Shown: positions 1-6,472 of the stretch, one piece after another | How positions within the stretch are numbered: the stretch's first letter is position 1 | How the letters are laid out: every line of letters starts with the position of its first letter | Assembly (NCBI GenBank): GCA_902490055.1 | Contig: CABUCP010000190.1 | Coordinates: 1-6,472, forward strand | Direction: 5' to 3' | Origin: an uncultured Klebsiella sp. | GTDB lineage: Bacteria > Pseudomonadota > Gammaproteobacteria > Enterobacterales > Enterobacteriaceae | Length of the DNA stretch: 6,472 bases | The notes under the pieces: generated by a model | Database searches by the model: none | The model's input: the letters and a program-made list of their open reading frames with translations, nothing else | Told to the model about the DNA's origin: nothing | Position numbers and translations under genes: made by a program

Positions 1-23
1 GCTCTGTTGGCATTAGTGCTGGC

Positions 24-53
24 TTGACAAGCTTTTCCTCCGCTCCGTAAACT
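24..53 (+). promoter_or_regulatory. Pmra, sigma70 promoter of the dcw cluster
   Basis: A perfect -35 TTGACA lies at 24-29. An 18-base spacer separates it from a -10-like TAAACT at 48-53, which matches four of six consensus positions. The expected transcription start is about 59-62, giving a 5' leader of roughly 45 bases before the mraZ start at 105. Position and sequence agree with the main Pmra promoter known from E. coli, which drives mraZ and much of the downstream division and murein genes. The operator boxes just downstream fit autorepression by MraZ. The start site is inferred from spacing only. Confidence 0.85.
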
Positions 54-61
54 CCTTTATG

Positions 62-86
62 TGGGAATTTGTGGGTTAAAGTGGCG
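62..86 (+). promoter_or_regulatory. MraZ operator boxes (10-bp-spaced direct repeats)
   Basis: Three repeats of the TGGGN type occur at exact 10-base intervals: TGGGA at 62-66, TGGGT at 72-76 and a degenerate TGGCG at 82-86. Each pair is separated by 5 bases. E. coli MraZ is known to bind TGGGN direct repeats with 5-base spacers in this same place, immediately downstream of the -10. Binding here would block RNA polymerase or early elongation. The third box has a C at the fourth position, so it may bind weakly. A further G-run at 91-94 belongs to the mraZ ribosome binding region. Confidence 0.8.
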
Positions 87-90
87 AAAA

Positions 91-99
91 GGGGTGAGG
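91..99 (+). promoter_or_regulatory. mraZ ribosome binding site
   Basis: GGGGTGAGG at 91-99 contains a good Shine-Dalgarno core (GAGG, 96-99) five bases before the ATG at 105. It decides the start. An upstream in-frame TTG at 69 would add 12 residues, but it lies inside the operator boxes and lacks a suitable Shine-Dalgarno sequence. Confidence 0.75.
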
Positions 100-104
100 C
101 TGGC

Positions 105-563
105 ATGTTCCGTGGAGCAACGTTAGTCAATCTCGACAGCAAAGGCCGTTTGGCCGTACCGACGCGCTACCGCGACGGGCTGATCGAGGATGCTTCTGGT
201 CAAATGGTGTGCACCATTGACATTCATCACCCGTGCCTGCTGCTTTACCCTTTGCCTGAATGGGAAATCATCGAGCAAAAATTGTCGCGTTTATCGAGCA
301 TGAATCCCGTTGAGCGGCGCGTACAGCGTCTGCTTTTGGGACATGCCAGCGAATGTCAGATGGATAGCGCCGGACGATTGCTAATCGCGCCGGTGTTACG
401 GCAACATGCCGGGCTGACAAAAGAAGTGATGCTGGTCGGACAGTTTAATAAATTTGAACTGTGGGATGAAACGACCTGGTATCAACGGGTCAAGGAAGAT
501 ATCGACGCTGAGCAGTCCGCTACCGGTGAACTGTCGGAGCGCCTGCAGGATTTGTCTTTATAA
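105..563 (+). CDS. mraZ: MraZ, transcriptional regulator of the dcw cluster
   Basis: MraZ is a ring-forming DNA-binding protein of the AbrB-like double-split beta-barrel class that represses its own operon; excess MraZ is known to disturb division in E. coli. The product is 152 residues, the same as in E. coli, starting MFRGATLV. The duplicated fold shows as two DxxxR motifs: DSKGR at residues 11-15, with Arg15 implicated in DNA binding, and DSAGR at 87-91. The ATG at 105 is preferred because of the Shine-Dalgarno at 91-99 and because it reproduces the family N-terminus. It is the first gene of the cluster and lies directly behind its own operator boxes. The stop is followed after two bases by the rsmH start, so the two are almost certainly co-transcribed. 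No truncation or missing key residue is seen. Confidence 0.97.
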   Translation: MFRGATLVNLDSKGRLAVPTRYRDGLIEDASGQMVCTIDIHHPCLLLYPLPEWEIIEQKLSRLSSMNPVERRVQRLLLGHASECQMDSAGRLLIAPVLRQHAGLTKEVMLVGQFNKFELWDETTWYQRVKEDIDAEQSATGELSERLQDLSL

Positions 564-565
564 AA

Positions 566-1507
566 ATGATGGAAAATTTTAAACACACTACGGTACTTCT
601 GGATGAAGCCGTTAACGGCCTGAACATTCGTCCGAATGGTATCTACATCGATGGAACCTTTGGCCGCGGTGGTCACTCGCGTTTGATCCTCTCCCAACTG
701 GGGGCGGAAGGACGCCTGCTGGCAATCGATCGCGACCCGACGGCTATCGCCGTGGCGCAAACCATCGATGACCCACGCTTTTCCATCGTACATGGTCCAT
801 TTTCGCAGCTCGCGGACTACGTCGCCGAGCGCAATCTAACCGGCAAGATCGACGGTATTCTTCTCGATCTTGGCGTTTCCTCGCCGCAATTGGATGATGC
901 GGAACGCGGGTTCTCCTTTATGCGCGATGGCCCGCTGGACATGCGCATGGATCCCACTCGCGGCCAGTCTGCCGCTGAATGGCTACAAACTGCAGAAGAA
1001 GCAGACATCGCCTGGGTGATTAAAACCTTTGGCGAAGAGCGCTTTGGCAAACGTATCGCGCGCGCGATCGTCGAGCGTAACCGTATTGAACCGATGACCC
1101 GTACCAAAGAACTGGCGGAAGTTATCGCCGCGGCGATGCCGGTGAAGGATAAACACAAACATCCCGCGACCCGTACCTTCCAGGCGGTGCGCATTTGGGT
1201 GAACAGTGAACTGGAGGAGATAGAGCAGGCGCTAAAAAGCTCGCTCGGCGTGCTGGCCACCGGTGGTCGGCTGTCGATAATCAGTTTCCATTCGCTGGAA
1301 GATCGCATTGTGAAGCGTTTCATGCGTGAACAAAGCCGCGGTCCGCAGGTTCCAGCGGGGATCCCGATGACTGAAGAGCAGCTCAGGAAACTGGGCGGCC
1401 GTCAGCTGCGAGCACTAGGCAAGTTGATGCCGGGCGAAGAAGAGGTGGCAGAGAATCCACGCGCTCGTAGTTCAGTGCTGCGTATTGCAGAGAGGACGAA
1501 CGCATGA
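566..1507 (+). CDS. rsmH: RsmH, 16S rRNA (cytosine1402-N4)-methyltransferase
   Basis: RsmH (formerly MraW) uses S-adenosylmethionine to methylate N4 of C1402 in 16S rRNA in the decoding centre of the 30S subunit. It acts in the cytoplasm. The product is 313 residues, equal to E. coli. The SAM-binding loop [10 protein letters not shown] is at residues 29-38 and the acidic AIDRDP strand end at 53-58. The family signature [16 protein letters not shown] is at 101-116 and the [11 protein letters not shown] loop at 120-130. Two ATG codons stand in tandem (566 and 569); 566 gives the family N-terminus MMEN. The only Shine-Dalgarno-like sequence, AGGA at 547-550, is 15 bases from the first ATG, which suggests coupling to mraZ translation. 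The stop overlaps the ftsL start in an ATGA. Confidence 0.97.
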   Translation: MMENFKHTTVLLDEAVNGLNIRPNGIYIDGTFGRGGHSRLILSQLGAEGRLLAIDRDPTAIAVAQTIDDPRFSIVHGPFSQLADYVAERNLTGKIDGILLDLGVSSPQLDDAERGFSFMRDGPLDMRMDPTRGQSAAEWLQTAEEADIAWVIKTFGEERFGKRIARAIVERNRIEPMTRTKELAEVIAAAMPVKDKHKHPATRTFQAVRIWVNSELEEIEQALKSSLGVLATGGRLSIISFHSLEDRIVKRFMREQSRGPQVPAGIPMTEEQLRKLGGRQLRALGKLMPGEEEVAENPRARSSVLRIAERTNA

Positions 1508-1869
1508 TCGGCAGAGTGACAGTAGCCTTAAGCAAAGTTAAGGGATCGTTAGGAAGCAACGAGCGCCATGCCTTGCCTGGCGTTATCGGGGACGATCTTC
1601 TGCGGTTTGGGAAGCTGCCACTCTGCCTGTTCATTTGCATCATTATTACGGCGATTACCGTGGTGACGACGGCGCACCATACCCGTCTGCTAACCGCGCA
1701 GCGTGAACAATTAGTTCTGGAGCGTGACGCTCTGGATATTGAATGGCGCAACCTGATCCTCGAAGAGAACGCCCTGGGCGATCATAGTCGGGTTGAGCGG
1801 ATCGCAACCGAGAAGTTGCAGATGCAACATGTTGATCCATCACAAGAAAACATAGTGGTACAGAAATAA
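1504..1869 (+). CDS. ftsL: FtsL, bitopic cell-division protein
   Basis: FtsL forms the FtsQ-FtsL-FtsB complex of the divisome and activates the septal synthase FtsW-FtsI. The product is 121 residues, as in E. coli. The topology is visible: a basic cytoplasmic part (1-37), one hydrophobic segment at about 38-57 ([10 protein letters not shown]...VVTTA), and a periplasmic helix from about 60 with leucine-rich, charged heptad character expected to form a coiled coil with FtsB. AGAGGA at 1491-1496 lies seven bases before the ATG. The start overlaps the rsmH stop by four bases (ATGA), which indicates translational coupling. The stop is 15 bases before ftsI. No defect is seen. Confidence 0.96.
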   Translation: MIGRVTVALSKVKGSLGSNERHALPGVIGDDLLRFGKLPLCLFICIIITAITVVTTAHHTRLLTAQREQLVLERDALDIEWRNLILEENALGDHSRVERIATEKLQMQHVDPSQENIVVQK

Positions 1870-1872
1870 GGA
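1868..1872 (+). promoter_or_regulatory. ftsI ribosome binding site with long spacing
   Basis: AAGGA at 1868-1872 overlaps the ftsL stop codon (TAA, 1867-1869). It is followed by 12 bases before the ftsI ATG at 1885, longer than the usual 5-9. An in-frame TTG at 1876 is only three bases from the AAGGA, which is too close. The ATG is chosen because it gives the 588-residue product starting MKAA, as in E. coli. Confidence 0.6.
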
Positions 1873-1884
1873 TTATTGCGACGC

Positions 1885-3651
1885 ATGAAAGCAGCGCCGA
1901 AAACGCCAAAAGCAAAACGTCAGGAAGAACAGGCCAACTTTATCAGTTGGCGTTTTGCGTTGCTGTGCGGGTGTATTTTAATCGCTCTGGCTTTCCTGCT
2001 TGGCCGCGTCGCCTGGCTGCAGGTGGTTAGCCCGGATATGCTGGTGCGTCAGGGCGATATGCGTTCCCTGCGCGTGCAGGAGGTCTCGACCGCTCGCGGT
2101 TTGATTACCGACCGTTCCGGCCGCCCGCTGGCGGTGAGCGTGCCGGTGAAAGCTATTTGGGCCGACCCGAAAGAGCTACATGACGCCGGCGGCGTGTCGA
2201 TCGATAACCGTTGGAAAGCGTTAGCCGATGCGTTGAACATGCCGCTGGATCAGCTGGCCTCGCGGATCAACAGCAACCCGCGGATGCGCTTTATCTATCT
2301 GGCTCGTCAGGTTAACCCTGACATGGCCGACTACATCAAAAAATTGAAACTGCCGGGTATTCATCTGCGTGAAGAATCGCGCCGTTATTATCCGTCAGGC
2401 GAAGTAACCGCTCACCTCATCGGCTTTACCAACGTTGATAGTCAGGGTATTGAAGGAGTTGAGAAGAGCTTTGATAAGTGGCTGACCGGCCAGCCGGGCG
2501 AACGTATCGTGCGTAAAGACCGCTATGGTCGCGTGATTGAAGATATTTCTTCCACCGACAGCCAGGCGGCGCACAATCTTGCGCTGAGCATCGACGAGCG
2601 CCTGCAGGCGCTGGTGTATCGCGAACTGAATAATGCGGTGGCGTTCAACAAAGCGGAATCAGGTACAGCCGTTCTGGTCGACGTTAACACCGGTGAAGTG
2701 CTGGCGATGGCTAACAGCCCATCGTACAACCCGAATAATTTCGCCGGTACCTCCAAAGATACCATGCGTAACCGCGCGATTACCGACGTGTTCGAGCCGG
2801 GTTCAACGGTAAAACCGATGGTAGTAATGACGGCGCTACAGCGCGGTATCGTTAACGAAAATACCGTGCTGAATACCATTCCTTATCGAATTAACGGCCA
2901 CGAGATCAAAGACGTGGCGCGCTACAGCGAATTGACCCTGACCGGGGTGCTACAGAAGTCGAGTAACGTCGGCGTTTCTAAGCTGGCGTTAGCGATGCCG
3001 TCCTCAGCGTTAGTAGATACTTACTCACGTTTTGGGCTAGGAAAGGCGACCAATTTGGGGTTGGTCGGAGAACGCAGTGGCTTATATCCTCAAAAACAAC
3101 GGTGGTCTGACATAGAGAGGGCCACCTTTTCTTTCGGCTACGGGCTAATGGTAACACCGTTACAGTTAGCGCGAGTCTACGCGACGATTGGCAGCTACGG
3201 CATTTATCGCCCGCTGTCGATTACCAAGGTTGATCCACCGGTTCCGGGTGAACGCGTGTTCCCGGAATCACTCGTACGTACCGTCGTACACATGATGGAA
3301 AGCGTGGCGCTGCCCGGCGGCGGCGGCGTGAAAGCGGCGATCAAAGGCTATCGCATCGCGATTAAAACCGGTACGGCGAAAAAAGTGGGGCCGGATGGCC
3401 GCTACATCAACAAATATATTGCTTACACCGCAGGCGTTGCGCCAGCCAGCCACCCGCGTTTCGCGCTGGTGGTGGTGATCAACGACCCGCAGGCAGGTAA
3501 ATACTACGGTGGCGCCGTTTCCGCGCCGGTGTTCGGTGCCATCATGGGCGGCGTATTGCGGACTATGAACATCGAACCGGATGCGCTGGCAACGGGCGAA
3601 AAAAGTGAATTTGTGATTAATCAAGGCGAGGGAACAGGTGGCAGATCGTAA
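1885..3651 (+). CDS. ftsI: FtsI (PBP3), septal peptidoglycan DD-transpeptidase
   Basis: FtsI cross-links septal peptidoglycan in the periplasm, paired with the glycosyltransferase FtsW, and is the target of aztreonam and cephalexin-type beta-lactams. The product has 588 residues, as in E. coli. It has a short cytoplasmic tail (1-18), a single membrane anchor at about 19-40, a non-catalytic pedestal domain to about residue 230, and then the transpeptidase domain. The active-site motifs are intact: Ser307 and Lys310 in GSTVKP, SSN at 359-361 and KTGT at 494-497. The P333-YRIN-G stretch occurs once, so the four-residue duplication seen in some resistant E. coli is absent. The tail after Val577 matches the segment removed by the Prc protease in E. 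coli. Residues about 355-430 use strikingly rare codons, explained at least partly by an embedded sRNA (about 3041-3134). The last 14 bases overlap murE. Confidence 0.98.
   Translation: MKAAPKTPKAKRQEEQANFISWRFALLCGCILIALAFLLGRVAWLQVVSPDMLVRQGDMRSLRVQEVSTARGLITDRSGRPLAVSVPVKAIWADPKELHDAGGVSIDNRWKALADALNMPLDQLASRINSNPRMRFIYLARQVNPDMADYIKKLKLPGIHLREESRRYYPSGEVTAHLIGFTNVDSQGIEGVEKSFDKWLTGQPGERIVRKDRYGRVIEDISSTDSQAAHNLALSIDERLQALVYRELNNAVAFNKAESGTAVLVDVNTGEVLAMANSPSYNPNNFAGTSKDTMRNRAITDVFEPGSTVKPMVVMTALQRGIVNENTVLNTIPYRINGHEIKDVARYSELTLTGVLQKSSNVGVSKLALAMPSSALVDTYSRFGLGKATNLGLVGERSGLYPQKQRWSDIERATFSFGYGLMVTPLQLARVYATIGSYGIYRPLSITKVDPPVPGERVFPESLVRTVVHMMESVALPGGGGVKAAIKGYRIAIKTGTAKKVGPDGRYINKYIAYTAGVAPASHPRFALVVVINDPQAGKYYGGAVSAPVFGAIMGGVLRTMNIEPDALATGEKSEFVINQGEGTGGRS
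3074..3081 (+). promoter_or_regulatory. Predicted RybB seed-pairing site
   Basis: GCAGTGGC here is the exact reverse complement of GCCACTGC, the 5'-terminal eight bases of enterobacterial RybB as I remember them. RybB is known to pair with targets through its 5' end. The site lies between two hairpins and is therefore likely to be exposed. It encodes Arg-Ser-Gly in the ftsI frame. Pairing in this organism is an inference, because its RybB is not in the window. Confidence 0.7.
3101..3134 (+). terminator. Intrinsic terminator-like hairpin within ftsI
   Basis: GGTGGTC (3101-3107) pairs with GGCCACC (3120-3126) to make a seven-base-pair stem with one G-U wobble and a 12-base loop. It is followed directly by TTTTCTTT (3127-3134). 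This would form the 3' end of the embedded sRNA and supply the U-rich tail that Hfq binds. It must be inefficient or masked by ribosomes during ftsI translation, since the downstream genes depend on read-through. Confidence 0.7.
3465..3472 (+). other. Chi-type octamer GCTGGTGG in ftsI
   Basis: This is an exact match to the E. coli RecBCD Chi sequence on the coding strand. It lies in codons for Ala-Leu-Val-Val-Val, where Leu-CTG and Val-GTG usage produces it easily. The sequence match is certain, but whether it works as a recombination hotspot here is only inferred from relatedness to E. coli. Confidence 0.4.
3628..3633 (+). promoter_or_regulatory. murE ribosome binding site inside the ftsI 3' end
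   Basis: GAGGGA at 3628-3633 lies four bases before the GTG start of murE (3638-3640) and within the last codons of ftsI. It supports GTG as the real murE start. Initiation here occurs while ribosomes are finishing ftsI, so the two are likely coupled. Confidence 0.7.
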
Positions 3652-5125
3652 TTTGCGCGACCTTCTCGCTCCATGGGTGCCAAATGCGCCGGAGCGAATT
3701 CTGCGAGAGATGACGCTGGACAGCCGCGTGGCGGCGTCCGGCGACCTCTTTGTCGCGGTACAGGGTCATCAGGCGGACGGGCGTCGTTATATCCCGCAGG
3801 CGATAGCGCAAGGTGTTGCTGCCATTATTGCTGAAGCGCAGGGCGAGGCCGCAGACGGCGAAGTGCGCGAGATGCACGGCGTGCCGGTTATCTACCTGAG
3901 CCAACTGAACGAGCGCCTGTCGGCGCTGGCCGGTCGTTTTTACCATCAGCCTTCGCAGCAGATGCGTCTGGTGGGCGTCACCGGCACTAACGGTAAAACG
4001 ACCACCACTCAATTGTTGGCGCAGTGGGCCAGGCTGCTTGGCGAGACCAGCGCGGTCATGGGCACCGTCGGCAACGGCCTGCTGGATAAAGTCGTGCCGA
4101 CCGAAAACACCACCGGTTCTGCGGTCGATGTTCAGCACGTGCTTTCCGGGCTGGTAGGGCAGGGGGCGACTTTCGGCGCGATGGAGGTTTCCTCCCACGG
4201 TCTGGTGCAGCACCGCGTGGCGGCGCTGCAGTTTGCCGCTTCCGTATTTACTAACCTGAGCCGCGATCACCTCGACTACCATGGCGACATGGAACATTAC
4301 GAAGCGGCAAAATGGCTGCTGTATTCCACCCACCATTGCGGCCAGGCCATCGTCAACGCTGACGATGAAGTCGGGCGCCGCTGGCTGGCGAAACTGCCGG
4401 ACGCGGTTGCGGTGTCGATGGAAGATCATATCAATCCGAACTGCCACGGCCGCTGGCTGAAGGCGACCGCGGTCAACTATCACGACAGCGGCGCGACCAT
4501 CCAGTTTGACTCGAGCTGGGGTAAGGGCGAAATCGAAAGCCGCCTGATGGGCGCCTTTAACGTCAGCAATCTGCTGCTGGCGCTGGCGACTCTGCTGGCG
4601 CTGGAGTATCCGCTGGCGGATCTGCTGCAGACCTCCTCGCGCTTACAGCCGGTTTGCGGGCGCATGGAAGTATTCAGCGCGCCGGGTAAACCGACCGTCG
4701 TCGTCGATTACGCCCATACGCCAGATGCGTTGGAAAAAGCGCTGCAGGCCGCGCGTCTGCACTGCAGCGGTAAGCTGTGGTGCGTCTTTGGCTGCGGCGG
4801 CGATCGCGACAAAGGCAAACGCCCGCTGATGGGCGCGATTGCTGAAGAGTTTGCCGATATCGTGGTGGTGACCGATGACAACCCGCGCACCGAAGAGCCG
4901 CGGGCGATTATCAATGACATTCTGGCCGGCATGCTCGATGCAGGGCACGCGAAGGTGATGGAAGGCCGCGCGGAAGCGGTGACCAACGCCGTCATGCAGG
5001 CGAAAGAAAACGACGTCGTGCTGGTGGCGGGCAAAGGCCACGAAGACTATCAGATCGTCGGGAATCGCCGTCTGGATTACTCCGACCGCGTTACCGTCGC
5101 GCGCCTGCTGGGAGCGGTAGCATGA
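3638..5125 (+). CDS. murE: MurE, UDP-MurNAc-L-Ala-D-Glu:meso-diaminopimelate ligase
   Basis: MurE is the cytoplasmic ATP-dependent ligase that adds meso-diaminopimelate to UDP-MurNAc-L-Ala-D-Glu (EC 6.3.2.13). The product is 495 residues from a GTG start, the same length as in E. coli. The N-terminal domain binds the UDP part. The central ATPase domain has the P-loop GTNGKTTTT (116-124) and the EVSSHGL segment (183-189). Lys225 in HYEAAKW is the carbamylated lysine of Mur ligases. The C-terminal domain carries DNPR at 414-417, the signature for diaminopimelate rather than lysine, so the wall is of the Gram-negative type. The start overlaps ftsI by 14 bases and the stop overlaps the murF start in an ATGA. 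Codon use is more G/C-ending than in mraZ or the middle of ftsI. Confidence 0.98.
   Translation: MADRNLRDLLAPWVPNAPERILREMTLDSRVAASGDLFVAVQGHQADGRRYIPQAIAQGVAAIIAEAQGEAADGEVREMHGVPVIYLSQLNERLSALAGRFYHQPSQQMRLVGVTGTNGKTTTTQLLAQWARLLGETSAVMGTVGNGLLDKVVPTENTTGSAVDVQHVLSGLVGQGATFGAMEVSSHGLVQHRVAALQFAASVFTNLSRDHLDYHGDMEHYEAAKWLLYSTHHCGQAIVNADDEVGRRWLAKLPDAVAVSMEDHINPNCHGRWLKATAVNYHDSGATIQFDSSWGKGEIESRLMGAFNVSNLLLALATLLALEYPLADLLQTSSRLQPVCGRMEVFSAPGKPTVVVDYAHTPDALEKALQAARLHCSGKLWCVFGCGGDRDKGKRPLMGAIAEEFADIVVVTDDNPRTEEPRAIINDILAGMLDAGHAKVMEGRAEAVTNAVMQAKENDVVLVAGKGHEDYQIVGNRRLDYSDRVTVARLLGAVA
5020..5027 (+). other. Chi-type octamer GCTGGTGG in murE
   Basis: This is a second exact Chi match on the same strand, in the Val-Leu-Val-Ala codons near the murE 3' end. 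Like the copy in ftsI, it could be a by-product of CTG and GTG codon preference. Confidence 0.4.
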
Positions 5126-6472
5126 TTCGCTTTACATTAAGTCAGCTCGCCGATATCACCCGCGGCGAACTGCAGGGTAGCGATATCGCTATCGATGACG
5201 TGACGTCCGATACCCGCAAAGTCACGGCAGGCTGCCTGTTTGTGGCGCTGAAGGGCGAGCGTTTCGACGCGCATGATTTTGCTGAGCAGGCGAAAGCGGC
5301 GGGCGCAGGCGCGCTGCTGGTTAGCCGTCCGCTGGCCTGTGATTTACCGCAGGTGGTGGTGAAAGATACCCGTCTGGCTTTTGGCGAGTTAGCGGCCTGG
5401 GTCCGTCAGCAGGTGCCGACTCGCATCGTCGCGCTGACCGGTTCCTCCGGCAAAACTTCGGTCAAAGAGATGACCGCGGCGATTCTCAGCCAGTGTGGCA
5501 ATACGCTGTATACCGCCGGTAACCTGAACAACGATATCGGGGTACCGATGACGCTGCTGCGTCTGAATAAAGACCACCAGTATGCGGTCATTGAACTCGG
5601 CGCTAACCATCAGGGTGAAATCGCCTGGACCGTCAGCCTGACGCGCCCGGAAGCGGCGCTGGTCAATAATCTCGCCGCCGCGCATCTTGAGGGCTTCGGC
5701 TCGCTGGCGGGCGTGGCGAAAGCGAAGGGCGAAATCTTTACCGGCCTGCCGCAAAACGGTATCGCTATTTTGAACGCTGACAACAACGACTGGCTGAACT
5801 GGCAGAGCGTGATTGGCGATCGCAAAGTGTGGCGTTTCTCGCCGAATGCGGCGAACAGCGACTTCACGGCGACCAATATTCATATCACCAGCCACGGCAC
5901 CGAATTTACGCTGCAGACCCCAACCGGCAACGTCGACGTACTGCTGCCGTTGCCGGGGCGCCACAACATTGCTAACGCGCTGGCGGCAACTTCGCTGGCG
6001 ATGGCGGTAGGCGCCGATCTGGCGGCGGTGAAAACCGGGCTGGCGCAGCTGCAAGCGGTGCCGGGCCGTCTGTTCCCGATCCAACTGGCGGAAAATCAAC
6101 TGCTGCTCGACGACTCTTACAATGCGAACGTCGGTTCGATGACCGCCGCGGTGCAGGTACTGGCGGAAATGCCGGGCTTCCGGGCGATGGTGGTCGGCGA
6201 TATGGCGGAGCTCGGCGCGGAAAGCGCGGCGTGCCATCGCGAAGTCGGCGAAGCGGCGAAAGCGGCAGGTCTGGACTGCGTCCTGAGCGTGGGATCGCTG
6301 AGCGCGGATATCAGCAGCGCCAGCGGCGTTGGCGAACATTTTAATGATAAAGCCGCCGTGGTGGCTCGCCTGCGCGAGCTGCTGGCAGAGCACAAAATAA
6401 TGACCATTTTAGTGAAGGGTTCACGTAGTGCCGCCATGGAAGAGGTAGTACGCGCATTACAGGAGATTGCGA
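5122..6472 (+). CDS. murF: MurF, UDP-MurNAc-tripeptide:D-Ala-D-Ala ligase (3' end cut off by window)
   Basis: MurF adds the D-Ala-D-Ala dipeptide to UDP-MurNAc-tripeptide (EC 6.3.2.10), giving the pentapeptide precursor passed to MraY at the membrane. The frame is open from the ATG at 5122 to the window end: 450 codons plus one base, with no stop. E. coli MurF is 452 residues, so probably only a few C-terminal residues are missing. The P-loop GSSGKTS is at 107-113, NLNNDIG at 134-140, and ELGANHQGE from Glu158. HNIANALAA starts at 281 and DDSYNAN at 330-336. The start overlaps the murE stop (ATGA), and GGGAG at 5110-5114 lies seven bases upstream as Shine-Dalgarno. The expected next gene, outside the window, is mraY. 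Confidence 0.97.
   Translation, partial: MIRFTLSQLADITRGELQGSDIAIDDVTSDTRKVTAGCLFVALKGERFDAHDFAEQAKAAGAGALLVSRPLACDLPQVVVKDTRLAFGELAAWVRQQVPTRIVALTGSSGKTSVKEMTAAILSQCGNTLYTAGNLNNDIGVPMTLLRLNKDHQYAVIELGANHQGEIAWTVSLTRPEAALVNNLAAAHLEGFGSLAGVAKAKGEIFTGLPQNGIAILNADNNDWLNWQSVIGDRKVWRFSPNAANSDFTATNIHITSHGTEFTLQTPTGNVDVLLPLPGRHNIANALAATSLAMAVGADLAAVKTGLAQLQAVPGRLFPIQLAENQLLLDDSYNANVGSMTAAVQVLAEMPGFRAMVVGDMAELGAESAACHREVGEAAKAAGLDCVLSVGSLSADISSASGVGEHFNDKAAVVARLRELLAEHKIMTILVKGSRSAAMEEVVRALQEIA

Larger units (their letters stand above)
3041..3134 (+). ncRNA. ftsO: FtsO-like sRNA inside ftsI, predicted RybB sponge
   Basis: An ftsI-internal RNA called FtsO is known in E. coli as an Hfq-bound sponge of the envelope-stress sRNA RybB. 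The same layout is visible here. A perfect six-base-pair stem is at 3048-3053/3061-3066, followed by an A-rich unpaired stretch carrying GCAGTGGC (3074-3081), then an intrinsic-terminator-like hairpin with a U-rich tail (3101-3134). The host codons are poor choices for a highly conserved protein (ATA at 3112, AGG at 3118, several TTA, GTA, CTA and GGG), which suggests selection on the RNA rather than on translation. The 3' end is placed from the terminator. The 5' end is uncertain: it could lie anywhere from about 2985 to 3066 and may arise by processing of the ftsI mRNA, since I see no convincing promoter. Confidence 0.72.

Noticed and set aside
1..23. Possible regulator site upstream of the -35
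   Set aside because: I looked for a PdhR-type palindrome and an A/T-rich UP element and found no convincing match in these few bases.
69..104. Upstream TTG start that would extend MraZ by 12 residues
   Set aside because: It lies inside the MraZ operator boxes and has no suitable Shine-Dalgarno, whereas the ATG at 105 has one and gives the family length of 152.
1876..1884. TTG start that would extend FtsI by three residues
   Set aside because: It is only three bases after AAGGA, and the known family N-terminus begins at the ATG at 1885.
2881..2895. Possible PBP3 resistance insertion (YRIN duplication) after Pro333
   Set aside because: YRIN occurs only once and the protein keeps the normal 588 residues, so this is the wild-type form.
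3617..4483. Minus-strand open frame (288 codons) opposite murE
   Set aside because: It is a shadow of the MurE reading frame. No ribosome site, promoter or recognisable family was seen.
4574..4604. 13-base direct repeat (4574-4586 and 4592-4604) in murE
   Set aside because: It encodes two Leu-Leu-Ala-Leu stretches with preferred CTG and GCG codons, and the protein motif itself is usual for MurE. No mobile or regulatory character was seen.
5389..6393. Long minus-strand open frame (334 codons) opposite murF
   Set aside because: murF is complete in its motifs on the + strand. The antisense frame follows from G/C-ending codon use, and its translation is rich in Arg, His and Gln with no recognisable domain.

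Overview
This window is the promoter-proximal part of the division and cell-wall (dcw) cluster of a gammaproteobacterium, most likely a member of the Enterobacteriaceae. Gene order, junctions and protein lengths match those I remember for Escherichia coli: MraZ 152 aa, RsmH 313, FtsL 121, FtsI 588, MurE 495. The protein sequences look close to E. coli and Klebsiella. Many E. coli codons are replaced by G/C-ending ones, especially in murE and murF, so a Klebsiella/Raoultella/Enterobacter/Kosakonia/Kluyvera-type genus is more likely than Escherichia. The genus cannot be fixed by eye.

Layout: bases 1-104 are the end of the upstream intergenic region. They hold the Pmra promoter and, just downstream of its -10, a 10-bp-periodic set of MraZ operator boxes. 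Six co-directional genes follow with almost no spacing: mraZ (105-563), rsmH (566-1507), ftsL (1504-1869), ftsI (1885-3651), murE (3638-5125) and murF (5122 to past the window end). Two junctions are ATGA overlaps, one is a 14-base overlap, one is a 2-base gap and one a 15-base gap. All are on the + strand and probably form one operon. The last base is inside codon 451 of murF, so only the extreme C-terminus of that gene is missing. No stretch over 300 bases lacks a gene, and I see no tRNA, rRNA, insertion sequence or CRISPR array.

How the genes work together: MraZ is the cluster's autorepressor, and RsmH methylates 16S rRNA. FtsL is the bitopic divisome scaffold (FtsQLB) that activates the septal synthase FtsW-FtsI. 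FtsI (PBP3) is the septal transpeptidase. MurE and MurF make the last two cytoplasmic additions to the stem peptide, meso-diaminopimelate and then D-Ala-D-Ala, so precursor supply and septal synthesis share one transcript.

The most interesting signal lies inside ftsI. At about 2950-3175 the codon usage changes to rare and A/T-ending codons (ATA, AGG, CTA, TTA, GTA, GGG) while the protein stays ordinary. This segment holds a perfect hairpin (3048-3066), an unpaired stretch with an 8-base match to the complement of the RybB sRNA 5' end (3074-3081), and an intrinsic-terminator-like hairpin followed by TTTTCTTT (3101-3134). This is the architecture of an Hfq-type sRNA embedded in a coding sequence. 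It corresponds to FtsO, an ftsI-internal sponge of RybB described in E. coli. The apparent constraint continues about 40 bases past the terminator, and I cannot explain that part.
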